DNA of 44,238 nucleotides from Pseudomonas graminis (GCF_900111735.1 NZ_FOHW01000040.1:1-44238); one strand, 5' to 3'. Numbered from the stretch's first letter, positions 25,012 through 33,565 are shown. The notes: generated by a model from the letters alone, not told the origin. A program made the numbers and translations.

Positions 25012-25989
25012 TTAACTGACGCTCACCACGACTTTGCCAACCGCTTTTCTCTGCGCCAACGATTCAATGGCTTCCCCCGCCTGCTCCAGCGGGTAAACCT
25101 TCGACACCAACGGCTTCAGCTTGCCCTCGCCGAACCAGGCGAACAGTTGCTGGAAATTCGCCGCATTGTCTTGGGGCTGGCGTTGGGCAAATGAGCCCCA
25201 GAACACACCTACAACCGAGGCACCTTTCAACAGTGCGAGATTGACTGGCAGTTCGGGGATACGACCACTGGCGAAGCCGACCACCAGCAGTCGACCGTTC
25301 CAGGCGAGGCCGCGAACAGCCTGATCAAAAAGGTCGCCGCCCACCGGGTCATAGATCACATCGACGCCGTTACCGTTGGTGAGGCGTTTGATTTCATCCT
25401 TCAGATTGCTTTCGCTGTAGTTGATCAACTCGTCGGCGCCTGCGGTTTTGGCGACCTCCAGCTTTTCTGCGCTGCTGGCGGCGGCAATCACGCGAGCGCC
25501 CATGGCTTTGCCGATCTCAACCGCAGCGAGGCCCACGCCCCCGGAGGCGCCGAGGACGAGGAGCGTTTCTCCGGCCTGCAGATTGGCCCGCTGTTTGAGG
25601 GCGTGCATGGACGTGCCGTAGGTCATGCTGAAGGCGGCGGCGGTGGTAAAGTCCATCGCCTCCGGAATGGGCAGGACGTTGTAACCGGCCACGGCGATCT
25701 GTTCAGCGAAGCTGCCCCAGCCGGTCAGCGCCATTACCCGGTCACCGACACGCACATGGCTGACCTTTTCGCCGACAGCGGTCACAACGCCCGACGCTTC
25801 ACCTCCGGGCGAGAACGGAAAAGGCGGCTTGAACTGGTATTTGCCTTCGATGATCAGCGTGTCCGGGAAGTTGACCCCGGCAGCGTGCACGTTCAGAAGA
25901 ATCTCGTTCTTCTTCGGCTCCGGGCTGGGGATGTCCTCCAGCACCAGATCTGCAGCGGGACCGAAGGCTTTACAAAGCACGGCTTTCAT
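25012..25989 (-). CDS. NADPH:quinone oxidoreductase family protein
   Basis: Zinc-free medium-chain dehydrogenase/reductase of 325 residues (quinone oxidoreductase type). The N-terminus MKAVLCKAFGPAADLVLEDI is followed by GVNFPDTLIIEGKYQ and PFSPGGEASGVV. The nucleotide-binding loop is LGASGGVGLAAVEIGKAMGA. No zinc-ligand Cys cluster is present. Expected to reduce quinones or enones using NADPH in the cytoplasm; the true substrate is unknown. Single-gene unit, divergent from the FliL-like gene. Confidence 0.92.
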   Translation of the reverse strand: MKAVLCKAFGPAADLVLEDIPSPEPKKNEILLNVHAAGVNFPDTLIIEGKYQFKPPFPFSPGGEASGVVTAVGEKVSHVRVGDRVMALTGWGSFAEQIAVAGYNVLPIPEAMDFTTAAAFSMTYGTSMHALKQRANLQAGETLLVLGASGGVGLAAVEIGKAMGARVIAAASSAEKLEVAKTAGADELINYSESNLKDEIKRLTNGNGVDVIYDPVGGDLFDQAVRGLAWNGRLLVVGFASGRIPELPVNLALLKGASVVGVFWGSFAQRQPQDNAANFQQLFAWFGEGKLKPLVSKVYPLEQAGEAIESLAQRKAVGKVVVSVS

Positions 25990-26124
25990 CGAGGGCTATT
26001 CCTTTTTCGGCGATGGCCGATAAGTACAGGTAGCGAGGTTGTGGGGTCAATGAGCATGGCCCGGCCTGATAGGTATGCATAAGCTGAAGTAAGCTATGCG
26101 GCGAAGCGGATTGAGGAGCGGACT

Positions 26125-26535
26125 GTGAAAGCGTGGATTGTTATGTTGATGGCATTGTCGATGCCTGTTGCGGCGCTGGCCGAAGAGGGCGGCGAGAAAG
26201 AAGATCCAAACAAGGTTTCCTACGTGGCGTTGACGCCACCCTTCGTAGGCAACTACTCACTGGATGGCAGCTCGAAACTGCACGTCTATAAGGCTGACGT
26301 CGCCTTGCGCGTGACTGGCGCCGAAGCGCAGAAACTGGTGAAGCAGAACGAGCCGCTGATCCGCAATCAGCTGGTGGCGCTGTTCACTCAGCAAACGGTC
26401 GACAGCATGGGCAACGTCGATGCCAAGGAAAAACTGCGTCAGGAAGCACTGAAGCAGACCCAGCAAGTGCTGACCCAGGAAACCGGCAAGCCCGTGGTTG
26501 ATGATCTGCTGTTCAACAACTTTATCGCCCAGTAA
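26125..26535 (+). CDS. FliL-like periplasmic protein
   Basis: A 136-residue protein starting with GTG (GGAG ribosome site 6 bp upstream). A signal peptide or anchor (MKAWIVMLMALSMPVAALA) is followed by a short acidic linker and a domain like the periplasmic part of FliL: VALTPPFVGNY, then LHVYKADVALRV, LIRNQLVALFTQQT and an amphipathic C-terminal helix. FliL stabilises the flagellar stator, but this gene is not in a flagellar cluster, and similar orphan copies occur elsewhere in Pseudomonas. Flagellar function is therefore only inferred. Convergent with the EVE gene. Confidence 0.75.
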   Translation: MKAWIVMLMALSMPVAALAEEGGEKEDPNKVSYVALTPPFVGNYSLDGSSKLHVYKADVALRVTGAEAQKLVKQNEPLIRNQLVALFTQQTVDSMGNVDAKEKLRQEALKQTQQVLTQETGKPVVDDLLFNNFIAQ

Positions 26536-26551
26536 CACGCCCATTCTGAAC

Positions 26552-27001
26552 TCAGCGCAAGCCCAGTACGGCAGCCCATTGTTCGTCCGTCACCGGCATC
26601 ACAGACAAGCGGCTGCCTTTCTGCACCAGAGGCATCTGCTCCAGCGCGGCTTGTTGCTTCAGATAACCCAGCCCGAGCACGTTTGAAAACGCTTCGACGA
26701 ATGCCACATCAAGAGCGCTCCAAGGGTTTTTCTCCTCGGTGGCTTTGGCGTCGAAATAGTGGCTTTTTTCGTCCAGCGCGGTGGGATCCGGATACGCGGC
26801 CTTGACGATTTCTCCGATGCCGGCGATTCCCGGCTCCGGGCAGCTGGAATGGTAGAAAAAGAACTGATCGCCCACGGCCATCGCTCGCAGAAAGTTGCGG
26901 GCCTGGTAGTTACGGACACCGTCCCAGCGTGTCTGCCCGAGCTTTTCAAGCCCGCTGATCGAGAGCTCGTCGGGCTCGGATTTCATCAGCCAATAAGCCA
27001 T
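26552..27001 (-). CDS. EVE domain protein (YTH-like fold)
   Basis: A 149-residue single-domain EVE protein. The signature MAYWLMKSEPDELSISGLE and W(D)GVRNYQARNFLRAM with DQFFFYHSS is textbook for the family (thymocyte nuclear protein 1-like). EVE domains share the PUA/YTH fold and bind modified bases in DNA or RNA; the biological target in bacteria is generally unknown. It lies just upstream, in opposite orientation, of the 49-residue protein. No restriction system is adjacent, so here it looks like the conserved housekeeping copy. Confidence 0.93.
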   Translation of the reverse strand: MAYWLMKSEPDELSISGLEKLGQTRWDGVRNYQARNFLRAMAVGDQFFFYHSSCPEPGIAGIGEIVKAAYPDPTALDEKSHYFDAKATEEKNPWSALDVAFVEAFSNVLGLGYLKQQAALEQMPLVQKGSRLSVMPVTDEQWAAVLGLR

Positions 27002-27195
27002 TTCTAAGGTTCCTGAACAGGTCTTGGGAAAGTTGTCCTACGCTTTGATGACAAACCGACAGTCGGCTGGCGTCAGTATTTGCGTGTTGCGTCACGTTGC
27101 CGCAGAATGCCGGCATTTTAAGGGCTGCACTATCTGGCAGCCTTGTTTAAACGCTATCGATTTCAGATTCTGATTCGTTACAAAGGGGACGATCA

Positions 27196-27345
27196 ATGCG
27201 ACGCAAGCCGGATGTACTGTGGGTTTTGGCAATTTTGTTCGGCTTGGGCATCGTCACCACCGGTTACGCGCAAAGTTTGTGGGCCGCCAAGGCAGATGCG
27301 CCGGTCGAAATCACTCAGCAACAACAGCCACAGCTCCGCCGCTAA
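27196..27345 (+). CDS. Small single-pass membrane protein (49 residues)
   Basis: Short open frame MRRKPDVLWVLAILFGLGIV, then TTGYAQSLWAAKADAPVEIT and a Gln-rich tail ending LRR. A clear AGGGGA ribosome site lies 5-8 bp before the ATG. The N-terminus is basic (RRK), followed by about 17 hydrophobic residues, so it should be an inner-membrane protein with the tail in the periplasm, or a secreted peptide if cleaved after TGYAQ. I recognise no family. Codon choice looks native (GTC, ATC, GGC). Convergent with fau. Confidence 0.65.
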   Translation: MRRKPDVLWVLAILFGLGIVTTGYAQSLWAAKADAPVEITQQQQPQLRR

Positions 27346-27359
27346 ACCGCGTTTTCGCA

Positions 27360-27384
27360 GCGCGCTTTTCTTGCAGAAGCGCGC
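27360..27384. terminator. Bidirectional hairpin between the small ORF and fau
   Basis: Perfect 8-bp stem GCGCGCTT (27360-27367) and AAGCGCGC (27377-27384) with a nine-base loop, placed between two convergent genes. No long T-run follows on either strand, so it is a weak intrinsic terminator or an mRNA 3'-end stabiliser. Confidence 0.4.
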
Positions 27385-27396
27385 ATCGCTGACGAT

Positions 27397-28026
27397 TCAT
27401 TCCGCCATATACCAACGCTTATCCGTCACCGTTCCTGCCAACGGAACATCCCAACTGGCGACCGCCAGCTTCCCTACCTTCTGACACTCGTGGGCCAGTC
27501 CCAGCAGCACCGGCTTGCGCCAGGTTTTACGACGCGCGAGATAAGCCAGGCTGCGGTCGTAAAAGCCGCCACCCATGCCAAGACGTCCGCCTTCCGGATC
27601 GAATCCCACCAGAGGCATCAGCACCAGGTCCAGCGTCCAGATCTTGCGCTGTCGCCCGGCATTGATACGTGGCTCCGGGATACGGAAGCGGTTCGGCTTG
27701 AAGTTCTCCCCGGGGCGCACACGCTGAAACACCATTTTCGTTCGAGGCCAGGCACTGAGCACCGGCAGGTACGTGGTCTTGCCACGTTTTTGAGCGGCAC
27801 GAAGCAGCAGGCGCGGGTCGATTTCACCGTCCATCGGAAGGTAGAGAGAAACGTGCCGGGCGCGGCGAAAGAGTGGGTTTTGCGCAAGTTGACGGTACAA
27901 GCCCTGTGCCGCCTGTCGCTGTTCTGCCGGGCTGAGCGCGCGACGATTATGGCGAAGCAGTCGACGTAACTGAGGCCGGGAGAGACTTGAAGAATCTGGG
28001 AGGGGAGCGGCGCCGGATGAGGTCAT
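27397..28026 (-). CDS. fau: 5-formyltetrahydrofolate cyclo-ligase
   Basis: Enzyme of 209 residues converting 5-formyl-THF plus ATP to 5,10-methenyl-THF. The N-terminal SRPQLRRLLRHNRRALSP binds nucleotide in the family, and the C-terminal RLGMGGGFYDRSLAYL is the diagnostic folate/ATP block. It follows 6S RNA on the same strand, the conserved ssrS-fau (ygfA) arrangement, in which the two can be co-transcribed. The start at 28026 may be a few codons too long (MTSSGAAPLPDSS is unconserved-looking). Confidence 0.92.
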   Translation of the reverse strand: MTSSGAAPLPDSSSLSRPQLRRLLRHNRRALSPAEQRQAAQGLYRQLAQNPLFRRARHVSLYLPMDGEIDPRLLLRAAQKRGKTTYLPVLSAWPRTKMVFQRVRPGENFKPNRFRIPEPRINAGRQRKIWTLDLVLMPLVGFDPEGGRLGMGGGFYDRSLAYLARRKTWRKPVLLGLAHECQKVGKLAVASWDVPLAGTVTDKRWYMAE

Positions 28027-28085
28027 GCTGGCGGGTCCGTGAGGCTTTGAGAAGTGATGTCGTGGAATCAGGCAGATTCACGATG

Positions 28086-28116
28086 CCCACCGCCAGACGG
28101 GGCGCCTGGCGATGGG
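28086..28116 (-). terminator. Hairpin immediately 3' of 6S RNA
   Basis: CCCA-C-CGCCAG (28086-28096) pairs with CTGGCG-A-TGGG (28106-28116). This strong stem lies just after the 6S RNA 3' end and before fau. There is no T-run, so a processing signal or read-through into fau is as likely as termination. Confidence 0.4.
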
Positions 28117-28124
28117 TAGAAGGT

Positions 28125-28307
28125 TCGAGACTCCCCGACGAACCGCTGTCGGTGTAGCCCTTGAACCCGAAAGTTCAAGGTGGAGATTGCAGGAGGTTTT
28201 AAGGCTTTCCGTCGAGCGGACATGCACACCAACCCCAACGTGCAACCCCCGTGGTTGTGCGTATCGGCTCAGGGACATGACCGACTGGCAAGCACTCCAG
28301 GGAGCGG
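28125..28307 (-). ncRNA. ssrS: 6S RNA (SsrS)
   Basis: The minus strand between zapA and fau matches 6S RNA by order and by recognisable blocks: GTCCCTGAGCCGATACG near the 5' end, AAAGCCTTAAAAC in the middle and CACCTTGAAC...GTTCAAGGG hairpin after it, all shared with E. coli 6S (from memory). The ends pair (CTCCC near 28300 with GGGGAG near 28131-28136). Length is about 180 nt. Known role: it mimics an open promoter and sequesters sigma70 RNA polymerase in stationary phase. Ends are estimated to within about 5 nt. Confidence 0.9.
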
Positions 28308-28312
28308 TCGCA

Positions 28313-28341
28313 AGTATACCGAATCATGTCCGAACAATCAG
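28313..28341 (-). promoter_or_regulatory. Likely 6S RNA promoter
   Basis: On the minus strand TATACT (28318-28313) is a near-consensus -10, about seven bases before the inferred 5' end of 6S RNA. The -35 candidate CTGATT (28341-28336), 17 bp upstream, is weak and lies at the stop codon of zapA. Confidence 0.5.
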
Positions 28342-28661
28342 CCTTGTGCTTTATCCGAATCCGTGGCAAGGACCAGGTCTACGCGGTCCAGTAAATCGCG
28401 AACCTGCTCACTGTTGGCACCATTGGCCTGAGCCTTTGCCGGTGGCAGTTCCTGTTTGTGCAGAAGGTCATGGGTAATATTCAGTGCGGCCATCACCGCA
28501 ATACGGTCGGCGCCGATGACTTTGCCGCTGCTGCGGATCTCGCGCATTTTGCCGTCTAGATAACGCGCGGCGCTGACCAGATTGGTGCGCTCCTCTTGCG
28601 GGCAGATGATCGAATATTCTTTGTCGAGGATTTGCACGGTGATGCTGTTGCCATTACTCAT
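28338..28661 (-). CDS. zapA: Cell division protein ZapA
   Basis: FtsZ-associated protein of 107 residues that bundles FtsZ filaments at the division ring. The ZapA N-terminal domain reads TVQILDKEYSIICPQEER, followed by AARYLDGKMREIR and RIAVMAALNITHDLL, then a C-terminal coiled coil. The start overlaps by 4 bp the stop of the upstream TIGR02449-type gene. The 6S RNA promoter overlaps its 3' end. The location zapA-ssrS-fau is the conserved gammaproteobacterial order. Confidence 0.95.
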   Translation of the reverse strand: MSNGNSITVQILDKEYSIICPQEERTNLVSAARYLDGKMREIRSSGKVIGADRIAVMAALNITHDLLHKQELPPAKAQANGANSEQVRDLLDRVDLVLATDSDKAQG

Positions 28662-28867
28662 GAGTCTTGCTCCAGGGCCTTGAGGCGCGAAATCATGGAC
28701 TCGACCTTTTGCCGGGCGATTTCGTTTTTTTCAATGAGTTGAGCGCGTTCCTCGCGCCAGGATTTTTCCTGAGCTAATAGGAGTCCGTTTTGACTTTTTA
28801 GTTGCTCGACACGATTGATCAATAACTCCAGTCGGGCCATCAGCGCTTGCAGGTCGTTGTCTTCCAT
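28658..28867 (-). CDS. TIGR02449-type coiled-coil protein (ZapB-like)
   Basis: A 69-residue protein that is almost entirely one heptad-patterned coiled coil (LQALMARLELLINRVEQLK, then NGLLLAQEKSWREER). It matches the small family found directly upstream of zapA in Pseudomonas, often compared with ZapB. The stop overlaps the zapA start by 4 bp. Inference: a division-ring cofactor acting with ZapA. Confidence 0.88.
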   Translation of the reverse strand: MEDNDLQALMARLELLINRVEQLKSQNGLLLAQEKSWREERAQLIEKNEIARQKVESMISRLKALEQDS

Positions 28868-29016
28868 TGTTTTCCACTGATTACTTTCAGATGAGTGGTG
28901 CAGGCGCTGGCGTCTGGATTCGCCCCGGACATCGCCTGATAGCTTGGGCGCGTCTGCCGGTGCTACGATACAAGGCCTTCATTCTAGACATTGCGCCGCT
29001 TGGCGCCTAGTTGCCC

Positions 29017-29574
29017 ATGCCTATTCAGAATTCCCCGTACAACGGCTTCGCCACCCTGCTCACCAGCAGTGGTCATCATGTATCTCCTGCCGAATTGCAC
29101 GGCCTCTTGCTGGGCCGCAGTTGCGCCGGCGCTGGCTTCGATGCGGAAGAGTGGCTGGCCGACGCTCACCTGCTGCTGGAAACAGAGCCTGACGACAAAG
29201 TGCGCCAGGCCCTGATCGGCCTGCAGGCAATGGTCAAAAGCGAACTGACCGGCGACGACATGACCGTCGTGTTGCTTTTGCCCGGCGATGATGAGCCTCT
29301 CGCTGCCCGCACCGCCGCCATGGCCCAGTGGTGCCAGGGTTTCCTCAGCGGCTTCGCCCGCGTTGGTGGTCAGTCACTGAGTGATGATGCCAGAGACGTG
29401 CTGCAAGACTTGGCCGCCATCGCTCAGGTTCATGATGCGCTGGACGAGTCCGAAGACGGCGAGAGCGACTACATGGAAGTCATGGAGTACCTGCGTGTTG
29501 CGCCGTTGCTGCTGTTCACCGAGTTCAACCAGAAAACCGACGCTGAAGACGAAGCCAAACCGTCTTTGCACTGA
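29017..29574 (+). CDS. UPF0149 (YgfB/YecA) family protein
   Basis: An all-helical protein of 185 residues (YgfB family). Features are SSPAELHGLL-like text (HVSPAELHGLLLG) near the N-terminus, WCQGFLSGFA in the middle and the acidic DESEDGESDYMEVMEYLRV at the C-terminus, all usual for UPF0149. Function is poorly defined in general. The ATG at 29017 is chosen over a TTG two codons earlier. It diverges from the ZapB-like gene and precedes pepP by 81 bp, the E. coli ygfB-pepP-ubiH-ubiI order, suggesting an operon. Confidence 0.92.
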   Translation: MPIQNSPYNGFATLLTSSGHHVSPAELHGLLLGRSCAGAGFDAEEWLADAHLLLETEPDDKVRQALIGLQAMVKSELTGDDMTVVLLLPGDDEPLAARTAAMAQWCQGFLSGFARVGGQSLSDDARDVLQDLAAIAQVHDALDESEDGESDYMEVMEYLRVAPLLLFTEFNQKTDAEDEAKPSLH

Positions 29575-29655
29575 CCGCGCCTCATTGCTGCTTCGGCTAC
29601 GCCGCCTTTGCGCGGCGGTGGCCGAAGCGCACCTCCCGGAGAACCGCACTTGCCG

Positions 29656-30990
29656 ATGATTCATATCCCGAAAGCCGAATATGCCCGCCGCCGCAAAGCG
29701 TTGATGGAGCAGATGGAGCCCAACAGTATCGCCATTCTGCCCGCGGCAGCTGTGGCGATTCGAAATCGGGACGTTGAGCATGTGTACCGCCAGGACAGCG
29801 ACTTTCAATACCTGAGCGGTTTCCCCGAACCTGAAGCGGTGATCGTGCTGATCCCCGGCCGCGAGTACGGTGAGTACGTCCTGTTCTGTCGCGAGCGCAA
29901 CCCCGAGCGCGAGCTGTGGGACGGCCTGCGCGCAGGTCAGGACGGCGCGATGCGCGAGTACGGCGCCGACGATGCCTTCCCGATCACCGACATCGACGAC
30001 ATCCTGCCCGGCCTCATCGAGGGGCGCGATCGGGTGTATTCGTCCATGGGCAGCAATCCCGAGTTCGACCGCCATGTGATGGAGTGGATCAACGTCATCC
30101 GCTCCAAGGCCCACCTGGGTGCGCAGCCGCCAAAAGAGTTCGTGGCCCTGGATCACCTGCTGCACGACATGCGCCTGTACAAATCGGCGGCCGAAGTGAA
30201 GGTCATGCGCGAGGCTGCGCAGATATCGGCCCGTGCCCACGTGCGGGCGATGCAGGCCAGTCGCGCGGGGCTGTACGAGTTCAGCCTTGAGGCGGAGCTG
30301 GATTACGAGTTCCGCAAAGGCGGCGCGAAGATGCCGGCCTATGGTTCCATCGTTGCGTCGGGGCGCAATGCCTGCATCCTGCATTACCAGGAAAACGACG
30401 CGCCGCTCAAAGACGGCGACCTGGTGCTGATCGACGCCGGTTGCGAGATCGACTGTTACGCCAGTGACATCACCCGTACCTTCCCGGTAAGCGGCAAATT
30501 CTCCGCTGAACAAAAAGCGATTTACGAGGTGGTGCTCAAATCCCAGGAAGCGGCGTTTGCGGCAATCAAACCCGGCAATCACTGGAATCAGGCCCACGAG
30601 GCGACGGTTCGGGTCATCACCGAAGGCCTGGTTGAACTTGGTCTGCTGCGAGGCGCGGTGGATGAACTGATTGCCGCTGAAGCGTACAAAGCTTTTTACA
30701 TGCACCGCGCCGGGCACTGGCTGGGCATGGACGTGCACGACGTCGGCGAATACAAGGTCGGCGGCGAATGGCGCGTGCTGGAGGCCGGGATGGCGCTGAC
30801 GGTCGAGCCCGGTATTTATGTGTCCCCTGACAATCAGACCGTCGCCAAAAAATGGCGCGGGATTGGCGTTCGAATCGAGGATGACGTCGTGGTGACCAAA
30901 AAAGGCTGTGAAATCCTGACGGGCGATGTGCCAAAGACCGTTGCCGATATCGAGGCCTTGATGGCCGCCGCACGAACCCAAGCCGCATGA
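29656..30990 (+). CDS. pepP: Xaa-Pro aminopeptidase P
   Basis: Manganese-dependent aminopeptidase of 444 residues removing N-terminal residues that precede proline. An N-terminal creatinase-like domain (MIHIPKAEYARRRKALMEQM) is followed by the pita-bread domain. Metal ligands are visible: Asp in VLIDAGCEI and SDITRTF, His in HRAGHWLGMDVHDVG, Glu in TVEPGIYV and Glu in GVRIEDDVVV. The start at 29656 gives the family length; the longer frame from 29608 is not conserved-looking. The stop overlaps the ubiH start by 4 bp. Confidence 0.96.
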   Translation: MIHIPKAEYARRRKALMEQMEPNSIAILPAAAVAIRNRDVEHVYRQDSDFQYLSGFPEPEAVIVLIPGREYGEYVLFCRERNPERELWDGLRAGQDGAMREYGADDAFPITDIDDILPGLIEGRDRVYSSMGSNPEFDRHVMEWINVIRSKAHLGAQPPKEFVALDHLLHDMRLYKSAAEVKVMREAAQISARAHVRAMQASRAGLYEFSLEAELDYEFRKGGAKMPAYGSIVASGRNACILHYQENDAPLKDGDLVLIDAGCEIDCYASDITRTFPVSGKFSAEQKAIYEVVLKSQEAAFAAIKPGNHWNQAHEATVRVITEGLVELGLLRGAVDELIAAEAYKAFYMHRAGHWLGMDVHDVGEYKVGGEWRVLEAGMALTVEPGIYVSPDNQTVAKKWRGIGVRIEDDVVVTKKGCEILTGDVPKTVADIEALMAAARTQAA

Positions 30991-32174
30991 GCCGCTTCAA
31001 TCTGGCCATCGTCGGTGGCGGACTGGTCGGCGCAAGCCTGGCGCTCGCCTTGCAAGCCGGTGCGAAAGCGCGCGGCTGGAAAATTGTGCTGATTGAGCCG
31101 TTTGCACCCGGCGACACCTATCAGCCCAGCTACGACGCTCGCTCCTCCGCGCTGTCGTTCGGCGCGCGGCAGATTTACGAACGCCTGGGCCTGTGGCAGC
31201 AGATCAGCCGCCGCGCCGAGCCGATTCTCAAGATTCACGTTTCCGACAAAGGCCGGTTTGGCGCAGCGCACCTGTCTTCGATGGAGGAAGGCGTTCCGGC
31301 CCTGGGCTATGTGGTTGAAAATGCCTGGCTGGGCCAATGCCTGTGGCAGGCGCTGGACAAGGACGTGATCAGTTGGCGGGTGCCGGCCGAGGTCACGCAC
31401 ATGCAGGCGCTGCCCGACGGCTACCAACTGACCCTCAATGACGAAACTCAGCTCACCTGCGACCTGGCGGTACTGGCCGATGGTGGCCGTTCCAGCCTGC
31501 GCGAGCAGTTGGGCATTGCCGTGCGACACACGCCGTATGATCAGAGCGCGCTGATCGCCAACATCACGCCGGGAGACGCACACGGGGGTGAGGCCTTCGA
31601 GCGGTTTACCGAAAATGGCCCGATGGCGTTGCTGCCACTTCCGGATAACCGTTGCGCATTGGTGTGGACGCGCACCGGCGATGACGTTCAACGGCTGATG
31701 GCGCTGGACGACCGAAGCTTCCTGGAAGAACTGCAGGGCGTCTTCGGCTACCGGCTGGGCGCGTTGAAGCAAGTGGGTGCGCGCCATAGCTATCCGCTGG
31801 CGCTGATCGAAGCCGAAGAGCAGATCCGCTCTCATCTGGTGGTGCTCGGGAATGCCGCCCACAGTCTGCATCCCATTGCGGGACAGGGCTTCAACCTGTC
31901 CCTGCGTGATGCTGCCTCCCTGGCCGAGGCGCTGCTGGCCAGTGATGCATCGCTCGGCGAGCTGTCGACGTTGCAGGCCTATCGCGAGCGCCAGCGGGTT
32001 GATCAAAAACTGACCGTCGGCTTTTCCGATCAAGTCACCCGGCTGTTCAGCAGTCAGCAGTCACTTGTAACTGCGGGCCGTAATCTAGGGCTCCTGGGCC
32101 TGGATCTGTTGCCTTCGGCCAAGAACTGGTTCGCCCGTCAGGCCATGGGCCTGGGAACACGAAGCGATGTCTGA
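30987..32174 (+). CDS. ubiH: 2-octaprenyl-6-methoxyphenyl hydroxylase UbiH
   Basis: FAD-dependent monooxygenase of 395 residues in aerobic ubiquinone synthesis (ring C1 hydroxylation). The dinucleotide-binding motif AIVGGGLVGASLALAL is at the N-terminus, the DG motif is VLADGGRSSLREQLGI, and the second FAD motif is VLGNAAHSLHPIAGQGFNLS. It overlaps pepP by 4 bp and is 49 bp before the next FAD hydroxylase, so it is probably one operon. Two paralogues in a row is the normal arrangement (ubiH-ubiI). Confidence 0.95.
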   Translation: MSRFNLAIVGGGLVGASLALALQAGAKARGWKIVLIEPFAPGDTYQPSYDARSSALSFGARQIYERLGLWQQISRRAEPILKIHVSDKGRFGAAHLSSMEEGVPALGYVVENAWLGQCLWQALDKDVISWRVPAEVTHMQALPDGYQLTLNDETQLTCDLAVLADGGRSSLREQLGIAVRHTPYDQSALIANITPGDAHGGEAFERFTENGPMALLPLPDNRCALVWTRTGDDVQRLMALDDRSFLEELQGVFGYRLGALKQVGARHSYPLALIEAEEQIRSHLVVLGNAAHSLHPIAGQGFNLSLRDAASLAEALLASDASLGELSTLQAYRERQRVDQKLTVGFSDQVTRLFSSQQSLVTAGRNLGLLGLDLLPSAKNWFARQAMGLGTRSDV

Positions 32175-32223
32175 ACACTCCATTCATTCGTGGCCTTTGC
32201 CACAACCGAGAACGATTTAAAGC

Positions 32224-33444
32224 ATGGAAACGCGCGCAGATCTGCTGATTGTCGGGGCCGGAATGGTGGGGAGTGCGCTCGCGCTGGCGCTGCGAGACAG
32301 TGGGTTGAACATCCTTGTGGTGGATGGCGGTCCCCTGACGGTCAAACCGTTCGTGGCCGACGCGCCATTCGAAGCCCGGGTCAGTGCGCTGTCCATCGCG
32401 AGTCAGCGCATTCTTGAGCGGCTTGGCGTCTGGGAAGGCATCGTTGCGCGGCGCGTCAGCCCCTACAGCGACATGCACGTGTGGGACGGCAGCGGCACGG
32501 GCAAGGTGCATTTTTCTGCTTCCAGTGTTCACGCCGAAGTGCTTGGGCACATCGTCGAAAACCGCGTGGTGCAGGATGCATTGGTCGAACGTCTGCATGA
32601 CAGCGGCATTGGCTTGTTGGCAGACGTGCGTCTGGAGCAGATGCGTCACTCCGGCGATGACTGGCTTCTGACGCTCTCCGACGGCCGTACGTTGCGCGCG
32701 CCGCTGGTGGTCGCGGCCGATGGCGCCAACTCGACCGTGCGGCGCATGACGGGCACCGCGACGCGGGAGTGGGACTACCTGCATCACGCTATCGTGACGA
32801 GCGTGCGTACGGCGGACTCCCATCGCAAAACTGCATGGCAGCGTTTCACTGACGACGGCCCGCTGGCTTTTTTGCCCCTCGACCGAGAGGGTGAGCATTG
32901 GTGTTCCATCGTCTGGTCGGTGACGCCGGAGCATTCCGAGCGCTTGATGAAGCTTGACGACGAACCCTTCTGCCGCGAGCTGGAGAACGCGTTCGAAGGC
33001 TGCCTCGGGCAGGTGATTTCTGCCGATTCGCGGCTTTGCGTACCGCTGCGTCAACGCCATGCCAAGCGCTATGTGGCGCCCGGCCTCGCGCTGATCGGCG
33101 ATGCCGCGCACACCATCCATCCGTTGGCGGGGCAGGGCGTCAATCTGGGCTTTCTGGACGCAGCGGTGCTGGCCGAAGTGCTGCGTGGTGCGTTCGAGCG
33201 CGGCGAACGTCTGGCCGATGAGCGTGTGTTGAGCCGTTACGAGCGTCGGCGCATGCCGCATAACCTGACGTTGATGGCGGCGATGGAAGGTTTCGAACGA
33301 CTGTTCCAGTCCGACGCGCTGCCGGTTCGCCTGTTGCGTAACGCCGGGCTGAAGATGGTCGATCGTTCGGCAGAAGCCAAAGCGTTGTTCGTGCGCCAGG
33401 CCTTGGGCCTGACCGGGGATTTGCCAGCCCTTGCAAAGCTCTGA
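32224..33444 (+). CDS. ubiI: UbiI/VisC-like FAD hydroxylase
   Basis: FAD monooxygenase of 406 residues paralogous to UbiH. Motifs are LLIVGAGMVGSALALAL, VVAADGANSTVRRM (DG motif) and LIGDAAHTIHPLAGQGVNLG. Position after ubiH corresponds to UbiI (VisC), which hydroxylates C5 of 2-octaprenylphenol. A UbiF-type assignment (C6) is also written for such genes, but pseudomonads usually use Coq7 for that step (from memory), so UbiI is preferred. Last gene of the pepP-ubiH-ubiI unit, followed by a REPIN. Confidence 0.88.
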   Translation: METRADLLIVGAGMVGSALALALRDSGLNILVVDGGPLTVKPFVADAPFEARVSALSIASQRILERLGVWEGIVARRVSPYSDMHVWDGSGTGKVHFSASSVHAEVLGHIVENRVVQDALVERLHDSGIGLLADVRLEQMRHSGDDWLLTLSDGRTLRAPLVVAADGANSTVRRMTGTATREWDYLHHAIVTSVRTADSHRKTAWQRFTDDGPLAFLPLDREGEHWCSIVWSVTPEHSERLMKLDDEPFCRELENAFEGCLGQVISADSRLCVPLRQRHAKRYVAPGLALIGDAAHTIHPLAGQGVNLGFLDAAVLAEVLRGAFERGERLADERVLSRYERRRMPHNLTLMAAMEGFERLFQSDALPVRLLRNAGLKMVDRSAEAKALFVRQALGLTGDLPALAKL

Positions 33445-33471
33445 CGGCACAGCACTTGTCCGCGCTTTACC

Positions 33472-33565
33472 GTGGTACCGGCTTTAGCCGGGAAAGCGCC
33501 CTTCGTTACGCCGGAAATCTGATGGCGTTCATGCTGGCCTCTTCCCGGCTGAAGCCGGTCCCACT
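33472..33565. repeat. REPIN after ubiI
   Basis: Inverted pair of the CGGCTTTAGCCGGGAA family: left arm 33472-33500, right arm 33537-33565 (CTTCCCGGCTGAAGCCGGTC). Single copy, between ubiI and fbpA. The remaining bases up to 33718 hold the presumed fbpA promoter, but I could not pick out a convincing element. Confidence 0.85.

Noticed and set aside
26077..26099. GCATAAGCT/AGCTATGC inverted repeat before the FliL-like gene
   Set aside because: Imperfect, bulged and without a matching known operator; could be chance.
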